The notes under the pieces are model-generated. The model did not search any database, had not been told where the DNA came from, and was given only the letters and a program-made list of their open reading frames with translations. From contig JAAYDW010000013.1 of assembly GCA_012729055.1 (NCBI GenBank), forward strand, positions 1 to 35,182: DNA of 35,182 bases. Direction: 5' to 3'. This DNA comes from Deltaproteobacteria bacterium. Lineage in GTDB: Bacteria > Desulfobacterota > Syntrophia > Syntrophales > Smithellaceae. The position numbers and the translations under genes are program-made. Below, one piece after another: positions 11,067 through 19,280 of this stretch (positions within the stretch are counted from its first letter, which is position 1; every line of letters starts with the position of its first letter).

Positions 11067-12668
11067 ATGGCAATGGACGATCAAAGATTTTTTCATGAGA
11101 TGACTTTAAGAATATGCGGCAGTCTTGATATTGACGCGGCTCTCTGGCAGTGCTTTCTCTTCCTTCGGAAAACCTTTCCGCTGGATACGATGTTTCTCAA
11201 TATTTTCGATCTGGACCTGGGCATCGTCGAAACGATTGCGAGGGCGGATGCCACAGGGGGTCATGTCATCTCCGCAAAGACCATCTTACCGGAATCGGCG
11301 CGTTCTTTTTTCGCCGACGTGCTGACGCGCGCGGAAAAAGCCCCCTACCTGTACACGGTGGCCCGGATGCGCGACCACATCACCGGCCTCCACGTCTCAG
11401 CGACCCTGGGAATTCAGGATTCGGGCGCGCTGGTCATCTTTCCGAAGCTCACCCATCAGACGCTCGGAGCGGTCATCCTCACAAACCGCGCCGGGCGGCC
11501 CTACTCGGGGGAGCATGTCCGCCTTCTGGAACTGCTAAACGAGCCCTTCGGCATCGCCATCAGCAACTATTCCCGGTTCCGGGAAATTTCAAGGCTGAGA
11601 GACATTCTGGAGGAGGAAAACCGGTATTTAAGCGAAGACCTGCACAAGCAGATCGGCGAAGAGATCATCGGAGACAGTTTCGGTCTGAAAACCGTCATGG
11701 ACATGGTGCGGCAGGTTGCGCCCCTGTCCAGCCCGGTTCTCCTGCTCGGCGAGACGGGAGTAGGAAAAGAAGTGGTCGCGAACGCCATCCACAAGTGGTC
11801 GCCCCGACGCGGCGGTCCGTTCATCAAGGTGAATTGCGGCGCCATCCCGGACACCCTGGTGGACAGTGAATTATTCGGTCATGAAAAGGGAGCCTTCACC
11901 GGCGCGGTCGCGCAAAAACGGGGACGGTTCGAACGGGCGCACCGCGGAACGATCTTTCTCGACGAGATCGGCGATCTTCCCACGGGAGCGCAAACCCGGC
12001 TCCTGCGGATTCTCCAGGAAAAGGAATTTGAAAGGGTCGGGGGATCGGAGACGCTCAAAGCCGACGTCCGGGTGATTGCCGCCACGCACCGGAACCTGGA
12101 GGCGATGATCGCCGACGGCAGATTCCGCGAAGACCTTTATTTTCGCATCCGGGTCTTTCCTATTTCCATTCCCCCGCTGCGCGACAGGATCTCGGACATT
12201 CCCGCCTTTATCCACTACTTCATTCACAAAAAGGCCAAAGAAATGTCTCTCGCGCATATTCCGCCCCTGGCGCCCGGCGCCCTGAATCTGCTCACCCGTT
12301 ACAAGTGGCCCGGAAACGTCAGAGAACTGCAAAATGCAGTCGAGCGCGAATTGATTGTCCACGGCGGACAGCCTCTGTCCTTTTCGAATCTGATCAGCCC
12401 TGCTCCTCAGCAGGTCGCCTCCTCCCGGGAACCGCCATCCGCCCTGGATTCTTTGAACTCGGCAGTCTCCCGTCATATCGTGAAGGCCATGGAGACAACG
12501 GGTGGAAAAATCGAAGGTCCGAACGGCGCCGCCCGGCTGCTGGAGATCAATCCATCGACGCTGCGGAAAAAAATGAAAAAACTCGGCATCCCCTTCGGAA
12601 GAAACACCCCTTCGGCAAAAAAGACGCCGCACACGGAAACGAAAGAAAAGAACCGTCCCGGCGGTTGA
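11067..12668 (+). CDS. Sigma-54-dependent transcriptional activator, GAF-AAA-Fis (FhlA-like)
   Basis: A 533-residue enhancer-binding protein. The ATG at 11067 has AAAAGGAAA upstream; the frame is open back to 10995 but without a start context. Residues about 10-180 look like a GAF sensory domain, followed by a coiled linker (ISRLRDILEEENRYLSEDL). The AAA+ domain begins EEIIGDSFGLKTVMDMVRQVAP and contains Walker A GETGVGKE (about residue 228), the sigma-54 contact loop ELFGHEKGAFTGA (GAFTGA at about residue 275), Walker B TIFLDEIGDL and the R-finger region FREDLYFRIRVFPI. A Fis-type helix-turn-helix ends the protein (GAARLLEINPSTLRKKMKKLGI). There is no receiver domain, so it is controlled by ligand or protein binding, not phosphorylation. 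The order GAF - EEIIG - AAA resembles FhlA. It converges on the LivK-type gene, whose upstream region carries a sigma-54 promoter, so that gene is a likely target. Confidence 0.92.
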   Translation: MAMDDQRFFHEMTLRICGSLDIDAALWQCFLFLRKTFPLDTMFLNIFDLDLGIVETIARADATGGHVISAKTILPESARSFFADVLTRAEKAPYLYTVARMRDHITGLHVSATLGIQDSGALVIFPKLTHQTLGAVILTNRAGRPYSGEHVRLLELLNEPFGIAISNYSRFREISRLRDILEEENRYLSEDLHKQIGEEIIGDSFGLKTVMDMVRQVAPLSSPVLLLGETGVGKEVVANAIHKWSPRRGGPFIKVNCGAIPDTLVDSELFGHEKGAFTGAVAQKRGRFERAHRGTIFLDEIGDLPTGAQTRLLRILQEKEFERVGGSETLKADVRVIAATHRNLEAMIADGRFREDLYFRIRVFPISIPPLRDRISDIPAFIHYFIHKKAKEMSLAHIPPLAPGALNLLTRYKWPGNVRELQNAVERELIVHGGQPLSFSNLISPAPQQVASSREPPSALDSLNSAVSRHIVKAMETTGGKIEGPNGAARLLEINPSTLRKKMKKLGIPFGRNTPSAKKTPHTETKEKNRPGG

Positions 12669-12683
12669 CGCCGCCGGGAGACG
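12654..12683. terminator. Hairpin between convergent genes
   Basis: CCGTC-CCGGCGG pairs with CCGCCGG-GA-GACGG with a two-base bulge; the activator's stop codon lies in the loop. There is no T run, so it may be a weak or bidirectional terminator. Confidence 0.4.
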
Positions 12684-12789
12684 GTCCTGCCTGAAATCCG
12701 GAAGGCATGACGGGCGGCAATGTCCCTTGCAGGCTCCATGCGAAACCTGCCCGGAATTCTACCTCCTACCGATCCCCGAAGCGCATCGG

Positions 12790-14028
12790 CTATTGCAGGG
12801 GCATCCAGAGGCAGTTTTCCGGCTCTTTGGTTCTACTCATCTTCTTGTATTTCAGAAATTCCGTCCGGGTTTTCGGAAAGGACAGCGTGTAATAAACGGA
12901 GCTGAATTTACCGTTATTCACGCTCTGAATCACTCCCGGAGAGGAAATCACCCCGTTTTCCTCAATCCTGAACAGTTCGCTGGGATATTTGTCTCCCAGA
13001 ACGGGAAGCGCCTTTCCCAATGCCGCCCGTATGGCGTGGGGATCGCTCACGGACCCGGCCAGCTTCATGGCCTGAACGATAATATGCAGGGTAATGTAAT
13101 TGAGCGCCGATTCCCACGTGGCCTCTTTTTTGTACAGTTCCCGATATTTTCGGATGAAATCAGCCGTGGCCGGCAGCGGCAGATCCGCGATATTGGCAAT
13201 GCCGATCGTGCCTTCCATCAACGGCATATTCTTCAGCACGCGGGCAATGTAATCCATACGGGCCTGATCGATCATGACGAATCCGCCCTTGAATCCCATG
13301 CTTCTGGCCTGTTCAACGGCCAGCGCGGTCGTGGCGGACGGACCGCCGATCAGCAGAAAATCCGGTTTGGTGACCAGGGCGGAGATCAACTGGGCGGTAA
13401 AATCTGTTTCCGTGTAGTAGTTGATCGGGCAGTCCGCCAGGATGCGGCCTCCTTTTTTCTCCCAGACAGAACGGAAATTTTTCCGCCAGGCGTCGCCGTA
13501 AGCGCCCAGCGTCACAACCATCGCTCCATTGCGGTACCCCTGCCGCCACGCGACGTCGGCCGCCATTTCCGCATAGGAAAGATAATCCGGCGTGGGGTTG
13601 ATGAGCAGTTTGTTGCCCAGATGATGAAGCGCATGGACGCTGGAGTAGCCGACGACCAGGAACTCGCTGCCCGGAATCTCGTTGATCTTCAGCAAGGCGC
13701 CGATGGTGGTGGCTGAGGAGTTGAAGATGACGGGTGTTTTGTCCTGTTTGAGAAACTTGCGGGCGTTGGCGACCGCTTCGGCCATACCCGCCCGGTCGTC
13801 GAGCTTGTGGAGACGAAAGGTGTATTTTTTCCCCTTGAGCAGAATTCCGCCCGCGTCGTTGATTTCCCGAATGGCCAGGTCGATGCCGTTGACATTGTCC
13901 TGCCCGTATTCGGCGCCCGGCCCGCTGAGCGGTCCGCTGTATCCGATCACCACTTCATCCGCCGCAACGGCAGACGCCCCTGTGACAAACACAAGAAAAA
14001 AAAGAAAACCCAATAAATTTTTCTTCAT
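12790..14028 (-). CDS. LivK-type ABC transporter substrate-binding protein
   Basis: A 412-residue periplasmic binding protein of the branched-chain amino acid type (Peripla_BP_6). The start at 14028 has AAGAGGTGAAAG before the ATG. Residues 1 to about 23 are a signal peptide (KNLLGFLFFLVFVTGASAVA|AD). The mature protein opens with EVVIGYSGPLSGPGAEYGQDNVNGIDLAIREINDAGGI, the classical family start, and continues with the two-lobed fold (PVIFNSSATTIGAL, FLLIGGPSATTALAVEQARSMGF). No permease or ATPase genes lie next to it, so it must share a transporter encoded elsewhere or act as a sensor partner. In such anaerobes these orphan proteins often bind aromatic or short acids; the ligand here cannot be read from sequence. 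Upstream lie a long structured leader and a sigma-54 promoter. Confidence 0.92.
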   Translation of the reverse strand: MKKNLLGFLFFLVFVTGASAVAADEVVIGYSGPLSGPGAEYGQDNVNGIDLAIREINDAGGILLKGKKYTFRLHKLDDRAGMAEAVANARKFLKQDKTPVIFNSSATTIGALLKINEIPGSEFLVVGYSSVHALHHLGNKLLINPTPDYLSYAEMAADVAWRQGYRNGAMVVTLGAYGDAWRKNFRSVWEKKGGRILADCPINYYTETDFTAQLISALVTKPDFLLIGGPSATTALAVEQARSMGFKGGFVMIDQARMDYIARVLKNMPLMEGTIGIANIADLPLPATADFIRKYRELYKKEATWESALNYITLHIIVQAMKLAGSVSDPHAIRAALGKALPVLGDKYPSELFRIEENGVISSPGVIQSVNNGKFSSVYYTLSFPKTRTEFLKYKKMSRTKEPENCLWMPLQ

Positions 14029-14169
14029 CTTTCACCTCTTCTTTAGGTTTTTTTATGAGTTCCGGAAGGCATTGAAGCACACACCACTCCGTTTGCGGCA
14101 ACCGGGCAGGCTGCCGGGGCGCGCAATGCCTGGAAAATATTGTTCCGTCTCTTCTCGGCAAAAGATCCT

Positions 14170-14307
14170 GGCGGGAGGGTTTGGACTGACCTTCTTGGCG
14201 GCAACGTTGTCATCTCCGGTAAATGTGCCACTGACCGTCCGCTCAGGCGGTTCCCGCCACGGTTGCGTCCGTGGCGGAAGGGGGGGATAGGCCCAAGAAC
14301 CGCTGAG
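14170..14307 (-). ncRNA. Structured 5' leader, possible Moco/Tuco-like riboswitch
   Basis: Read on the minus strand, CUCAGCGGUUC (14297-14307) pairs with GAACCGCCUGAG (14242-14253) with one bulge. It encloses a perfect 9-bp stem, CCGCCACGG/CCGUGGCGG (14269-14277 with 14254-14262). Downstream, at 14170-14212, comes UGACAACGUUGCCGCCA... followed by CCUCCCGCC. This resembles, from memory, the conserved core of the molybdenum cofactor riboswitch (UGACAA..., UUGCCACCA..., GCCUCCCG). The 3' CCCGCC can pair either with GGCGGG of the second stem or stay free, so two exclusive folds are conceivable. The stem between the two core halves is very short or absent, as reported for tungsten-cofactor variants. 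The stems are directly visible; the class assignment is a hypothesis. Confidence 0.38.
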
Positions 14308-14327
14308 TGGAAAGTTGCCAATACCGA

Positions 14328-14343
14328 TGCATTGGCCATGCCA
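14328..14343 (-). promoter_or_regulatory. Sigma-54 (-24/-12) promoter for the LivK-type gene
   Basis: On the minus strand TGGCATGGCCAATGCA matches the consensus TGGCAYG-N4-TTGCA with one mismatch. The invariant GG (14341-14342) and GC (14329-14330) have correct spacing. Transcription would start near 14317, giving a leader of about 290 bases. Confidence 0.7.
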
Positions 14344-14451
14344 ATTTTCAAGCATGGCAATCGTATTCATAAGTTATTAATATAAATAGATATTTTTATT
14401 TATTTTCCGCGGATTGCAAACGGTTGATGATCCTTTGTGTCACAGACGTAG

Positions 14452-14471
14452 CAAAATGTATCAAAATGCAT
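14452..14471. promoter_or_regulatory. Tandem 10-bp repeat, possible upstream activator site
   Basis: CAAAATGTAT and CAAAATGCAT follow each other directly, one helical turn apart, about 120 bases upstream of the -24/-12 promoter. That is the usual distance for a sigma-54 activator enhancer. A short inverted motif TGTGTCACA lies beside it at about 14437-14445. Confidence 0.4.
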
Positions 14472-14508
14472 CACGCGCTTGATTCATTAATGAGACAGAT
14501 TGCCGATT

Positions 14509-16797
14509 TTATTTCTTCTTCAACAGATCGGCAAAGGGATTATTGAAAGGCTGTGGCTTTGGCCTTCCCGGACGGGATTCCGTCCGTTTGTCCCGCCGCG
14601 GCGGCTGTTTTTTCGGGGCGCCGGCCGGGGGCGTTCCGTCTGCAGGCGGGGCGCCTTTTCCGCCCGGCGACTTTTTAAGAGAAAGGGAAATCCTTTTGCG
14701 GTCAACGTCCACCGCCAGCACGGTCACTTCGATTTTCTGGCCGACGCCAACGACTTCGGACGGCGTTTTCACATACCGGTCGGCCATTTCGCTCAAATGC
14801 ACCAGGCCGTCCTGATGGACCCCGATATCGACAAAAGCCCCGAAGGCCGTGATGTTGGTGACCACGCCGGCGAGCTTCATTCCGGGCGCCACGTCGGTGA
14901 TTTTGTCCACGCCTTCGGCAAAAATCACGTTTTCAAACTTCTTTCGCGGATCGCGGCCGGGCTTGGCGAGCTCCGCCAGGATGTCCTTGAGCGTGGGGAG
15001 GCCGATCTCGCCCGTTACATAATCGGCAAGGCGAATCCGGCTTCTTTTGGCTTCCTGGCCCATCAGGTCCGCGACGGCACAGCCTTGATCGGCGGCCATT
15101 TTTTCAACAACCGCATAGCTTTCCGGATGGACGGCGCTGGCATCGAGCGGATTGGCGCTGCCGCGAATGCGCAGAAAACCGGCGGCCTGCTCAAAGGTTT
15201 TCGCGCCCAGGCGCGGAACGCTTTTAAGCGCCTCCCGCGACGGAAACGGACCGTTTTCATTGCGGCGCCGGACGATGTTCTGCGCGAGCGCCGGCCCCAG
15301 GCCGGACACGTAGGAAAGCAGCTGAACGCTTGCCGTATTCACCTCAACGCCCACGGCATTGACGCAGCTCGTCACCACATCGTCGAGGCACTGTTGCAGG
15401 AGCCCCTGATCGACGTCGTGCTGGTACTGCCCCACGCCGATGGCCTTCGGATCGATCTTTACGAGCTCCGCGAGCGGGTCCATCAGACGCCGGCCGATCG
15501 ACACCGCCCCGCGCACGGTGATGTCGCAATCGGGAAATTCCTCCCGCGCCGCCTCCGATGCGGAATAGACGGAGGCGCCGCTTTCATTGACCATGACCAC
15601 GGCGATGTCGCGCGGCAAATCCAGCGTCCGCAAAAAGGCCTCCGTCTCGCGGCCGGCCGTGCCGTTGCCGACGGCAATCGCTTCGATGCCGAACTTTTCA
15701 CACAGGTCCTTCACGCTTTGCCGGGCTTCTCCGCGCGCCTTATCCGACATAAAAGGGAAAATGGTTTCATGGTGGAGCAGCTTGCCCTGGCGATCCAGGC
15801 AAACGGTCTTGCAACCGGTGCGAAAACCAGGATCGATCGCGAGGACGGCTTTCTCGCCTGCGGGCGGCGCCAGCAAAAGCTGGCGCAGGTTTTCGGCAAA
15901 CACGCGGATGGCGGTTTCATCCGCCCTCTTGCGCGCCTCCATACGGGTTTCCGTTTCCAGTGAAAGCGAAAGCAGGCGCTTGTAGCTGTCGCGCACCGCC
16001 AGCCTCACCTGGCAGGCCGCGTCGTTTCCGGCGCGGACAAACAGATCTTCCAGGATCCGCAGGGCCTCTTCTTCCGGCGGAAGAATCGCAAGGCTCAGGA
16101 ACTCCTCGCGTTCGCCGCGGCGCATAGCCAGCACACGGTGCGAGGGCGCGGTCGCCACCGGCTCTTCCCAGTCATAGTAATCCCGGTACTTGACGCCCGC
16201 TTCGCTCTTGTCCGGCAGGACTCTGGAGCGGATCGTCCCCTTGCTCCAAAAGAGCTCGCGCATCTTCGCGCGCGCGCCCGCATCTTCGTTCACCCATTCG
16301 GCGATTATGTCGCGCGCCCCGGCCAGCGCGTCGTCGACCGATGCCACGCCTTTATCGTCGCCGACAAATCCGGCCGCCTCGAAAACGGGATCAAAATCCT
16401 CCTGGGCAAAGAGCCTTGCGGCCAGAGGTTCCAGCCCTTTCTCGCGCGCGATGGTCGCCCGCGTGCGGCGCTTGGGACGAAACGGAAGGTAGATGTCTTC
16501 CAGAACGGCGAGCGTTTCCGCCCCTTCAACGGCGAAAGCCAGTTCGGGCGTCAGGAGATTGCGCTCCGCAAGCGATTTCACGACAGCCGCCCGGCGGTTC
16601 TCCAACTCGGCAAGTTCGGCCAGCCGGTCGCGAATGGCTGTGACGGCGACTTCATCAAGCAGACCGGTTTTTTCCTTGCGGTAGCGGGCGATGAAAGGCA
16701 CGGTGGCCCCTTCGTCCAGCAGCGCGGCCGTGTCTGCGACCTGCCGGGCTGTTATGTGGAGTTCTCCTGCGATCTTTTCGTGTCGATGGGTATGCAT
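14509..16797 (-). CDS. tex: Tex-family S1 RNA-binding protein
   Basis: A 762-residue protein matching the Tex/YhgF family from end to end. This is a nucleic-acid-binding transcription-associated factor in the cytoplasm. The start ATG at 16797 has GGAGAG upstream. It shows the N-terminal Tex helices (ITARQVADTAALLDEGATVPFIARYRKEKTGLLDE), the YqgF/RuvX-like nuclease-fold domain (VLAIDPGFRTGCKTVCLD), helix-hairpin-helix segments (SYVSGLGPALAQNIVRRRNENG and SVPRLGAKTFEQAAGFLRI) and a C-terminal S1 domain (GMKLAGVVTNITAFGAFVDIGVHQDGLVHLSEM). A Lys/Pro/Gly-rich tail follows the S1 domain. It appears intact and monocistronic. Confidence 0.96.
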   Translation of the reverse strand: MHTHRHEKIAGELHITARQVADTAALLDEGATVPFIARYRKEKTGLLDEVAVTAIRDRLAELAELENRRAAVVKSLAERNLLTPELAFAVEGAETLAVLEDIYLPFRPKRRTRATIAREKGLEPLAARLFAQEDFDPVFEAAGFVGDDKGVASVDDALAGARDIIAEWVNEDAGARAKMRELFWSKGTIRSRVLPDKSEAGVKYRDYYDWEEPVATAPSHRVLAMRRGEREEFLSLAILPPEEEALRILEDLFVRAGNDAACQVRLAVRDSYKRLLSLSLETETRMEARKRADETAIRVFAENLRQLLLAPPAGEKAVLAIDPGFRTGCKTVCLDRQGKLLHHETIFPFMSDKARGEARQSVKDLCEKFGIEAIAVGNGTAGRETEAFLRTLDLPRDIAVVMVNESGASVYSASEAAREEFPDCDITVRGAVSIGRRLMDPLAELVKIDPKAIGVGQYQHDVDQGLLQQCLDDVVTSCVNAVGVEVNTASVQLLSYVSGLGPALAQNIVRRRNENGPFPSREALKSVPRLGAKTFEQAAGFLRIRGSANPLDASAVHPESYAVVEKMAADQGCAVADLMGQEAKRSRIRLADYVTGEIGLPTLKDILAELAKPGRDPRKKFENVIFAEGVDKITDVAPGMKLAGVVTNITAFGAFVDIGVHQDGLVHLSEMADRYVKTPSEVVGVGQKIEVTVLAVDVDRKRISLSLKKSPGGKGAPPADGTPPAGAPKKQPPRRDKRTESRPGRPKPQPFNNPFADLLKKK

Positions 16798-16959
16798 GCT
16801 TTCTCTCCGCTGTTTTTATCGAGCGGGAGCCTTACCACACCAGGGCAAACGATGCAATCGACGGTTTCTGTTTTACGCAAAGGTATGCCGTCTTCGGAAA
16901 TTTACACGTCGATGGAGAAGTCCTTACCCGACGAACCGGCGGTTGAAGCAGATCACTTT

Positions 16960-17345
16960 CGAACTGCCGCTGCTGCATAAAAACGGAGTCCGGATCTGTA
17001 TGGAAATCAGCGCTGAGTTCAACCGGGATGAAGTGGACGAATCCTGCTTTCTCGATCAGGACGGTCTGCCGCCCGGCCATCACGTCAGGATGTCGTTTTG
17101 CGACAACAGCTCGGGCATCTATGGGTACATTCATGTAACCGGCAAACCGGGGAATCGGGCAAGATTCTGCCCGTTGAGGATAACGCCCCGGCGCGCCAGA
17201 TCATCCGGGGGATGCCGGAGAGCATCGGTTGTGAAGTGACGGCCGCTTCGAATCCGGGAAAGAAAATCGCCCCGGTCACCATGGACGTCGTGATGCCGCA
17301 AATGAGCGGGAAAGCATTGAAAAACCAATATCCGAGCGACGTCAT
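16960..17345 (+). pseudogene. Remnant of a hybrid histidine kinase / response regulator
   Basis: Two pieces of one ancestral gene lie in different frames. In the first (about 16976-17140), 'DESCFLDQDGLPPGHHVRMSFCDNSSGI' follows the pattern of the kinase ATP-binding domain before its G1 box (LDEEFC...GLxPGxYVxLSVSDTGxGM). The second (about 17155-17345), GKILPVEDNAPARQIIRGMPESIGCEVTAAS followed by VTMDVVMPQMSGKAL, is a receiver domain with the acidic pair (ED) and the phospho-acceptor region TMDVVMPQMSG. The rest of the catalytic domain between them and most of the receiver's middle are missing, and the frame shifts near 17145. No start codon with a ribosome-binding site is seen. This is decayed, not functional. 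Confidence 0.65.
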
Positions 17346-17358
17346 CGCCCGTCAGCGC

Positions 17359-17808
17359 TTAATCCGCGGCGATCAGCTTGACGAAGCGGTTTTGAATCAG
17401 GCAGGTTTTTTCCCCATCCTCAAAACGGAAAAAAGCATCGCGCGAATTGAGAAAATCGGACAGACGCGACTGGGTTTCCGGCTGGGCAAAAGAAACCTTT
17501 CCGTTCATGATCTGTCCCGTGAGCAGATGGATCACCACCGGAACCCGCTTGTAGCCGGGAAGCGCGTTGTCCGTCGCATCCTCCGCGAGGCATACGACCA
17601 CCAGATTCTCCTTGCGCAAAAGAACCGTTTTCCCCTCGTCGGATTCAAAGGGAAGGTATTCGCGGTTTTTGGCGAGCAGTTCGCTGACCAGCTCTTCACC
17701 GCCGCCGAGCGCGGAAACGGTAGAGACAAAAAAACATCCGCTCATCTGTGTGTTGTCCGGAAATGATACAGTCGCCCTCTTTTTAACGGTTTCAATCCTG
17801 AACTGCAT
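17359..17808 (-). CDS. Conserved hypothetical protein (DUF6812-like)
   Basis: A 149-residue cytoplasmic protein. I prefer the ATG at 17808 because GGGAGGAGG lies directly upstream; the frame is open to 17901 and would add 31 residues, but without a comparable site. Features are TVSFPDNTQMSGCFFVS near the start, a central hydrophobic strand LVVVCLAED and the stretch VVIHLLTGQIMNGKVSFAQPETQSRLSDFLNSRDAFFRF. The 'G.v....RLSDFLN...F' pattern is, as far as I recall, that of small proteins annotated DUF6812; function unknown. It is the only intact ORF in a stretch of decayed genes (16800-18300) and is flanked on both sides by remnants. No signal peptide or membrane segment. Confidence 0.65.
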   Translation of the reverse strand: MQFRIETVKKRATVSFPDNTQMSGCFFVSTVSALGGGEELVSELLAKNREYLPFESDEGKTVLLRKENLVVVCLAEDATDNALPGYKRVPVVIHLLTGQIMNGKVSFAQPETQSRLSDFLNSRDAFFRFEDGEKTCLIQNRFVKLIAAD

Positions 17809-18305
17809 GGCCTCCTCCCGTGACTGTGTTGACAGCGCCCCGACGGCCCGTTCTTCCCGCTTTTCCGTCAGCAGTTCAAGCATCCGCCCGTAAAAGAACA
17901 TGGCTTTTCATCAATCCGTTTTGAAACGTTCGTCGCCTTTTCATCCGGCGTCACTCCATCCGGCCGAGACAGATACCGGCTTCCTCTGTGTGATGACGCC
18001 TTCCTTATAGCAGTTGTTTGACGTGTTCGGACATGGTCTGCAAGGCGCCGTTGATGAGCATCATGGACGGTTCGCCGCCGCTGATATACATATCGGACGC
18101 GCCGTATTCCGCCATCCATCTCTCCGAACGAACCGCCGATGATGAGAACCGATGGTGAGAAAGGGGAAAGAGCCCGAACACCTCGCCCATCCTTTTTTGC
18201 GAATGGTATTCTGAAGGTCTGTAATTGTCAAATAATTTTCACTTTGCGCTTCCGCTCGGCGCGGCAAACGGCGGTTTCTGTCCCGCGCGCCTGCTTTCGC
18301 GTCCC
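17809..18305. other. Decayed region with pilT fragment
   Basis: Between the DUF6812-like gene and the cyclase-family gene. The only recognisable content is the pilT remnant listed at 18005-18120; the remaining about 380 bases show no coding pattern on either strand and no strong hairpin. Confidence 0.5.
18005..18120 (-). pseudogene. pilT: N-terminal fragment of a PilT-type twitching ATPase
   Basis: On the minus strand the translation WMAEYGASDMYISGGEPSMMLINGALQTMSEH reproduces the conserved PilT/PilU N-terminus (xxxGASDLHLxxGxPPMxRxxGxLxxL). It ends at a TAA at 18005-18007 after about 37 recognisable residues. The Walker ATPase domain is absent from every frame downstream. PilT powers pilus retraction; this relic cannot. 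No ribosome-binding site precedes it. Confidence 0.65.
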
Positions 18306-19076
18306 TCACGGAATTTCCGCCACCGCCCGGATCCAGCCCGCGCTGGCTTTGCTGATCTTCACCGGAAAGCAGTAAAACCGGAAACCGGTCGCAGGCAGCA
18401 GATGCAGGTTGGTCAGTTTCTCAATCTGGAAGTATCCTTTTTCGATGCCGGCAAAATGGCCTTCCCAGATGAGCGACGCGTTGCCGGTTTCGGCAAACTC
18501 CCGGGCCTGAAAAGGCAGGGGCCGATCCCAGCTCCAGGCGTCGGTGCCGACGACATGCACGCCCTGGTCGAGAATCCAAAGCGTGGCCTGACGGCCGAAT
18601 CCGCAGCCGTGCGTCAGATATTCCGGACTGCCCCAGAAAGGCGCCGCGCCGCTCTGGGCCAGAAAGATATCCCCTTCGTGAAGCGTATGACCGATGCGGT
18701 CCAGCCGGACCCGGATATCGTCAACGGAAATATTGTAGCCTGCGGGACAGTCGGAAAAGTCAAGCTTAACGCCGTTGCCGACGCCCCACGCAAGCGGAAA
18801 CTGATCGATGGTCAGAGAGGGTTTGCCCCTGTCCTGTTTCGGAGAATAATGCCAGGGCGCGTCCATGTGCGTTCCGGCATGCGTGGACACTTCCAGAAAT
18901 TCAACCGCCCAGCCCAGGCCGCCGGGCAAGTCGGATTGTGTCAACCCCGGAAAAAAGGGTTTCATGCTTTCCGCGCCCAGCACATGATCGATATAGGTTA
19001 CCTTGGGAATCATCGTTGGCGGATCGCTGGGCAGACCGCTTTCAATCGCCACCGACAGATCAATGAACGTGCTCAT
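18306..19076 (-). CDS. Cyclase-family (kynurenine formamidase-like) metal-dependent hydrolase
   Basis: A 256-residue protein with AAGGAGG before the ATG at 19076. It carries the family metal site HAGTHMDAPWH (HxGTHxDxPxH, about residue 66), the opening IDLSVAIESGLPSDPP and VHVVGTDAWSWD near the middle. Members hydrolyse N-formylkynurenine, isatin or related amides, or are uncharacterised; the substrate here is unknown. The gene is divergent from the VOC-family gene at 19281 with about 200 bases between them, an arrangement compatible with joint control. No signal peptide, so cytoplasmic. Confidence 0.88.
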   Translation of the reverse strand: MSTFIDLSVAIESGLPSDPPTMIPKVTYIDHVLGAESMKPFFPGLTQSDLPGGLGWAVEFLEVSTHAGTHMDAPWHYSPKQDRGKPSLTIDQFPLAWGVGNGVKLDFSDCPAGYNISVDDIRVRLDRIGHTLHEGDIFLAQSGAAPFWGSPEYLTHGCGFGRQATLWILDQGVHVVGTDAWSWDRPLPFQAREFAETGNASLIWEGHFAGIEKGYFQIEKLTNLHLLPATGFRFYCFPVKISKASAGWIRAVAEIP

Positions 19077-19197
19077 CTTTTTTCCTCCTTTTGCGGCGTT
19101 TGCCGGAAGTAAAAATTCCGGCGCATTGCATACCAGCTATCCCTCCCGGACGCAACCGGCCCTTTTCCGGCGCGGCATCCGCGCCGCGAATTTTTCC

Positions 19198-19226
19198 TTG
19201 CAGGAAACGGCAAAAAACGTCATAAA
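19198..19226 (+). promoter_or_regulatory. Candidate sigma-70 promoter for the VOC-family gene
   Basis: TTGCAG (19198-19203), 17-base spacer, CATAAA (19221-19226), about 55 bases before the ATG at 19281. Confidence 0.4.
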
Positions 19227-19280
19227 AAGCCAACGCTCACAAAACGCATGAGCCCGACGATGGACGGAAAGGAGAAGAAA

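Larger units (their letters stand above)
14029..14508. other. 480-base regulatory region upstream of the LivK-type gene
   Basis: There is no gene here. It holds, in minus-strand order, tandem 10-bp repeats (14452-14471), an AT-rich bend-like segment (about 14370-14405), a -24/-12 promoter (14328-14343), a roughly 290-base leader with stable stems (14170-14307) and the ribosome-binding site. The right end also carries the 3' boundary of tex, which is transcribed away from it. Confidence 0.7.
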
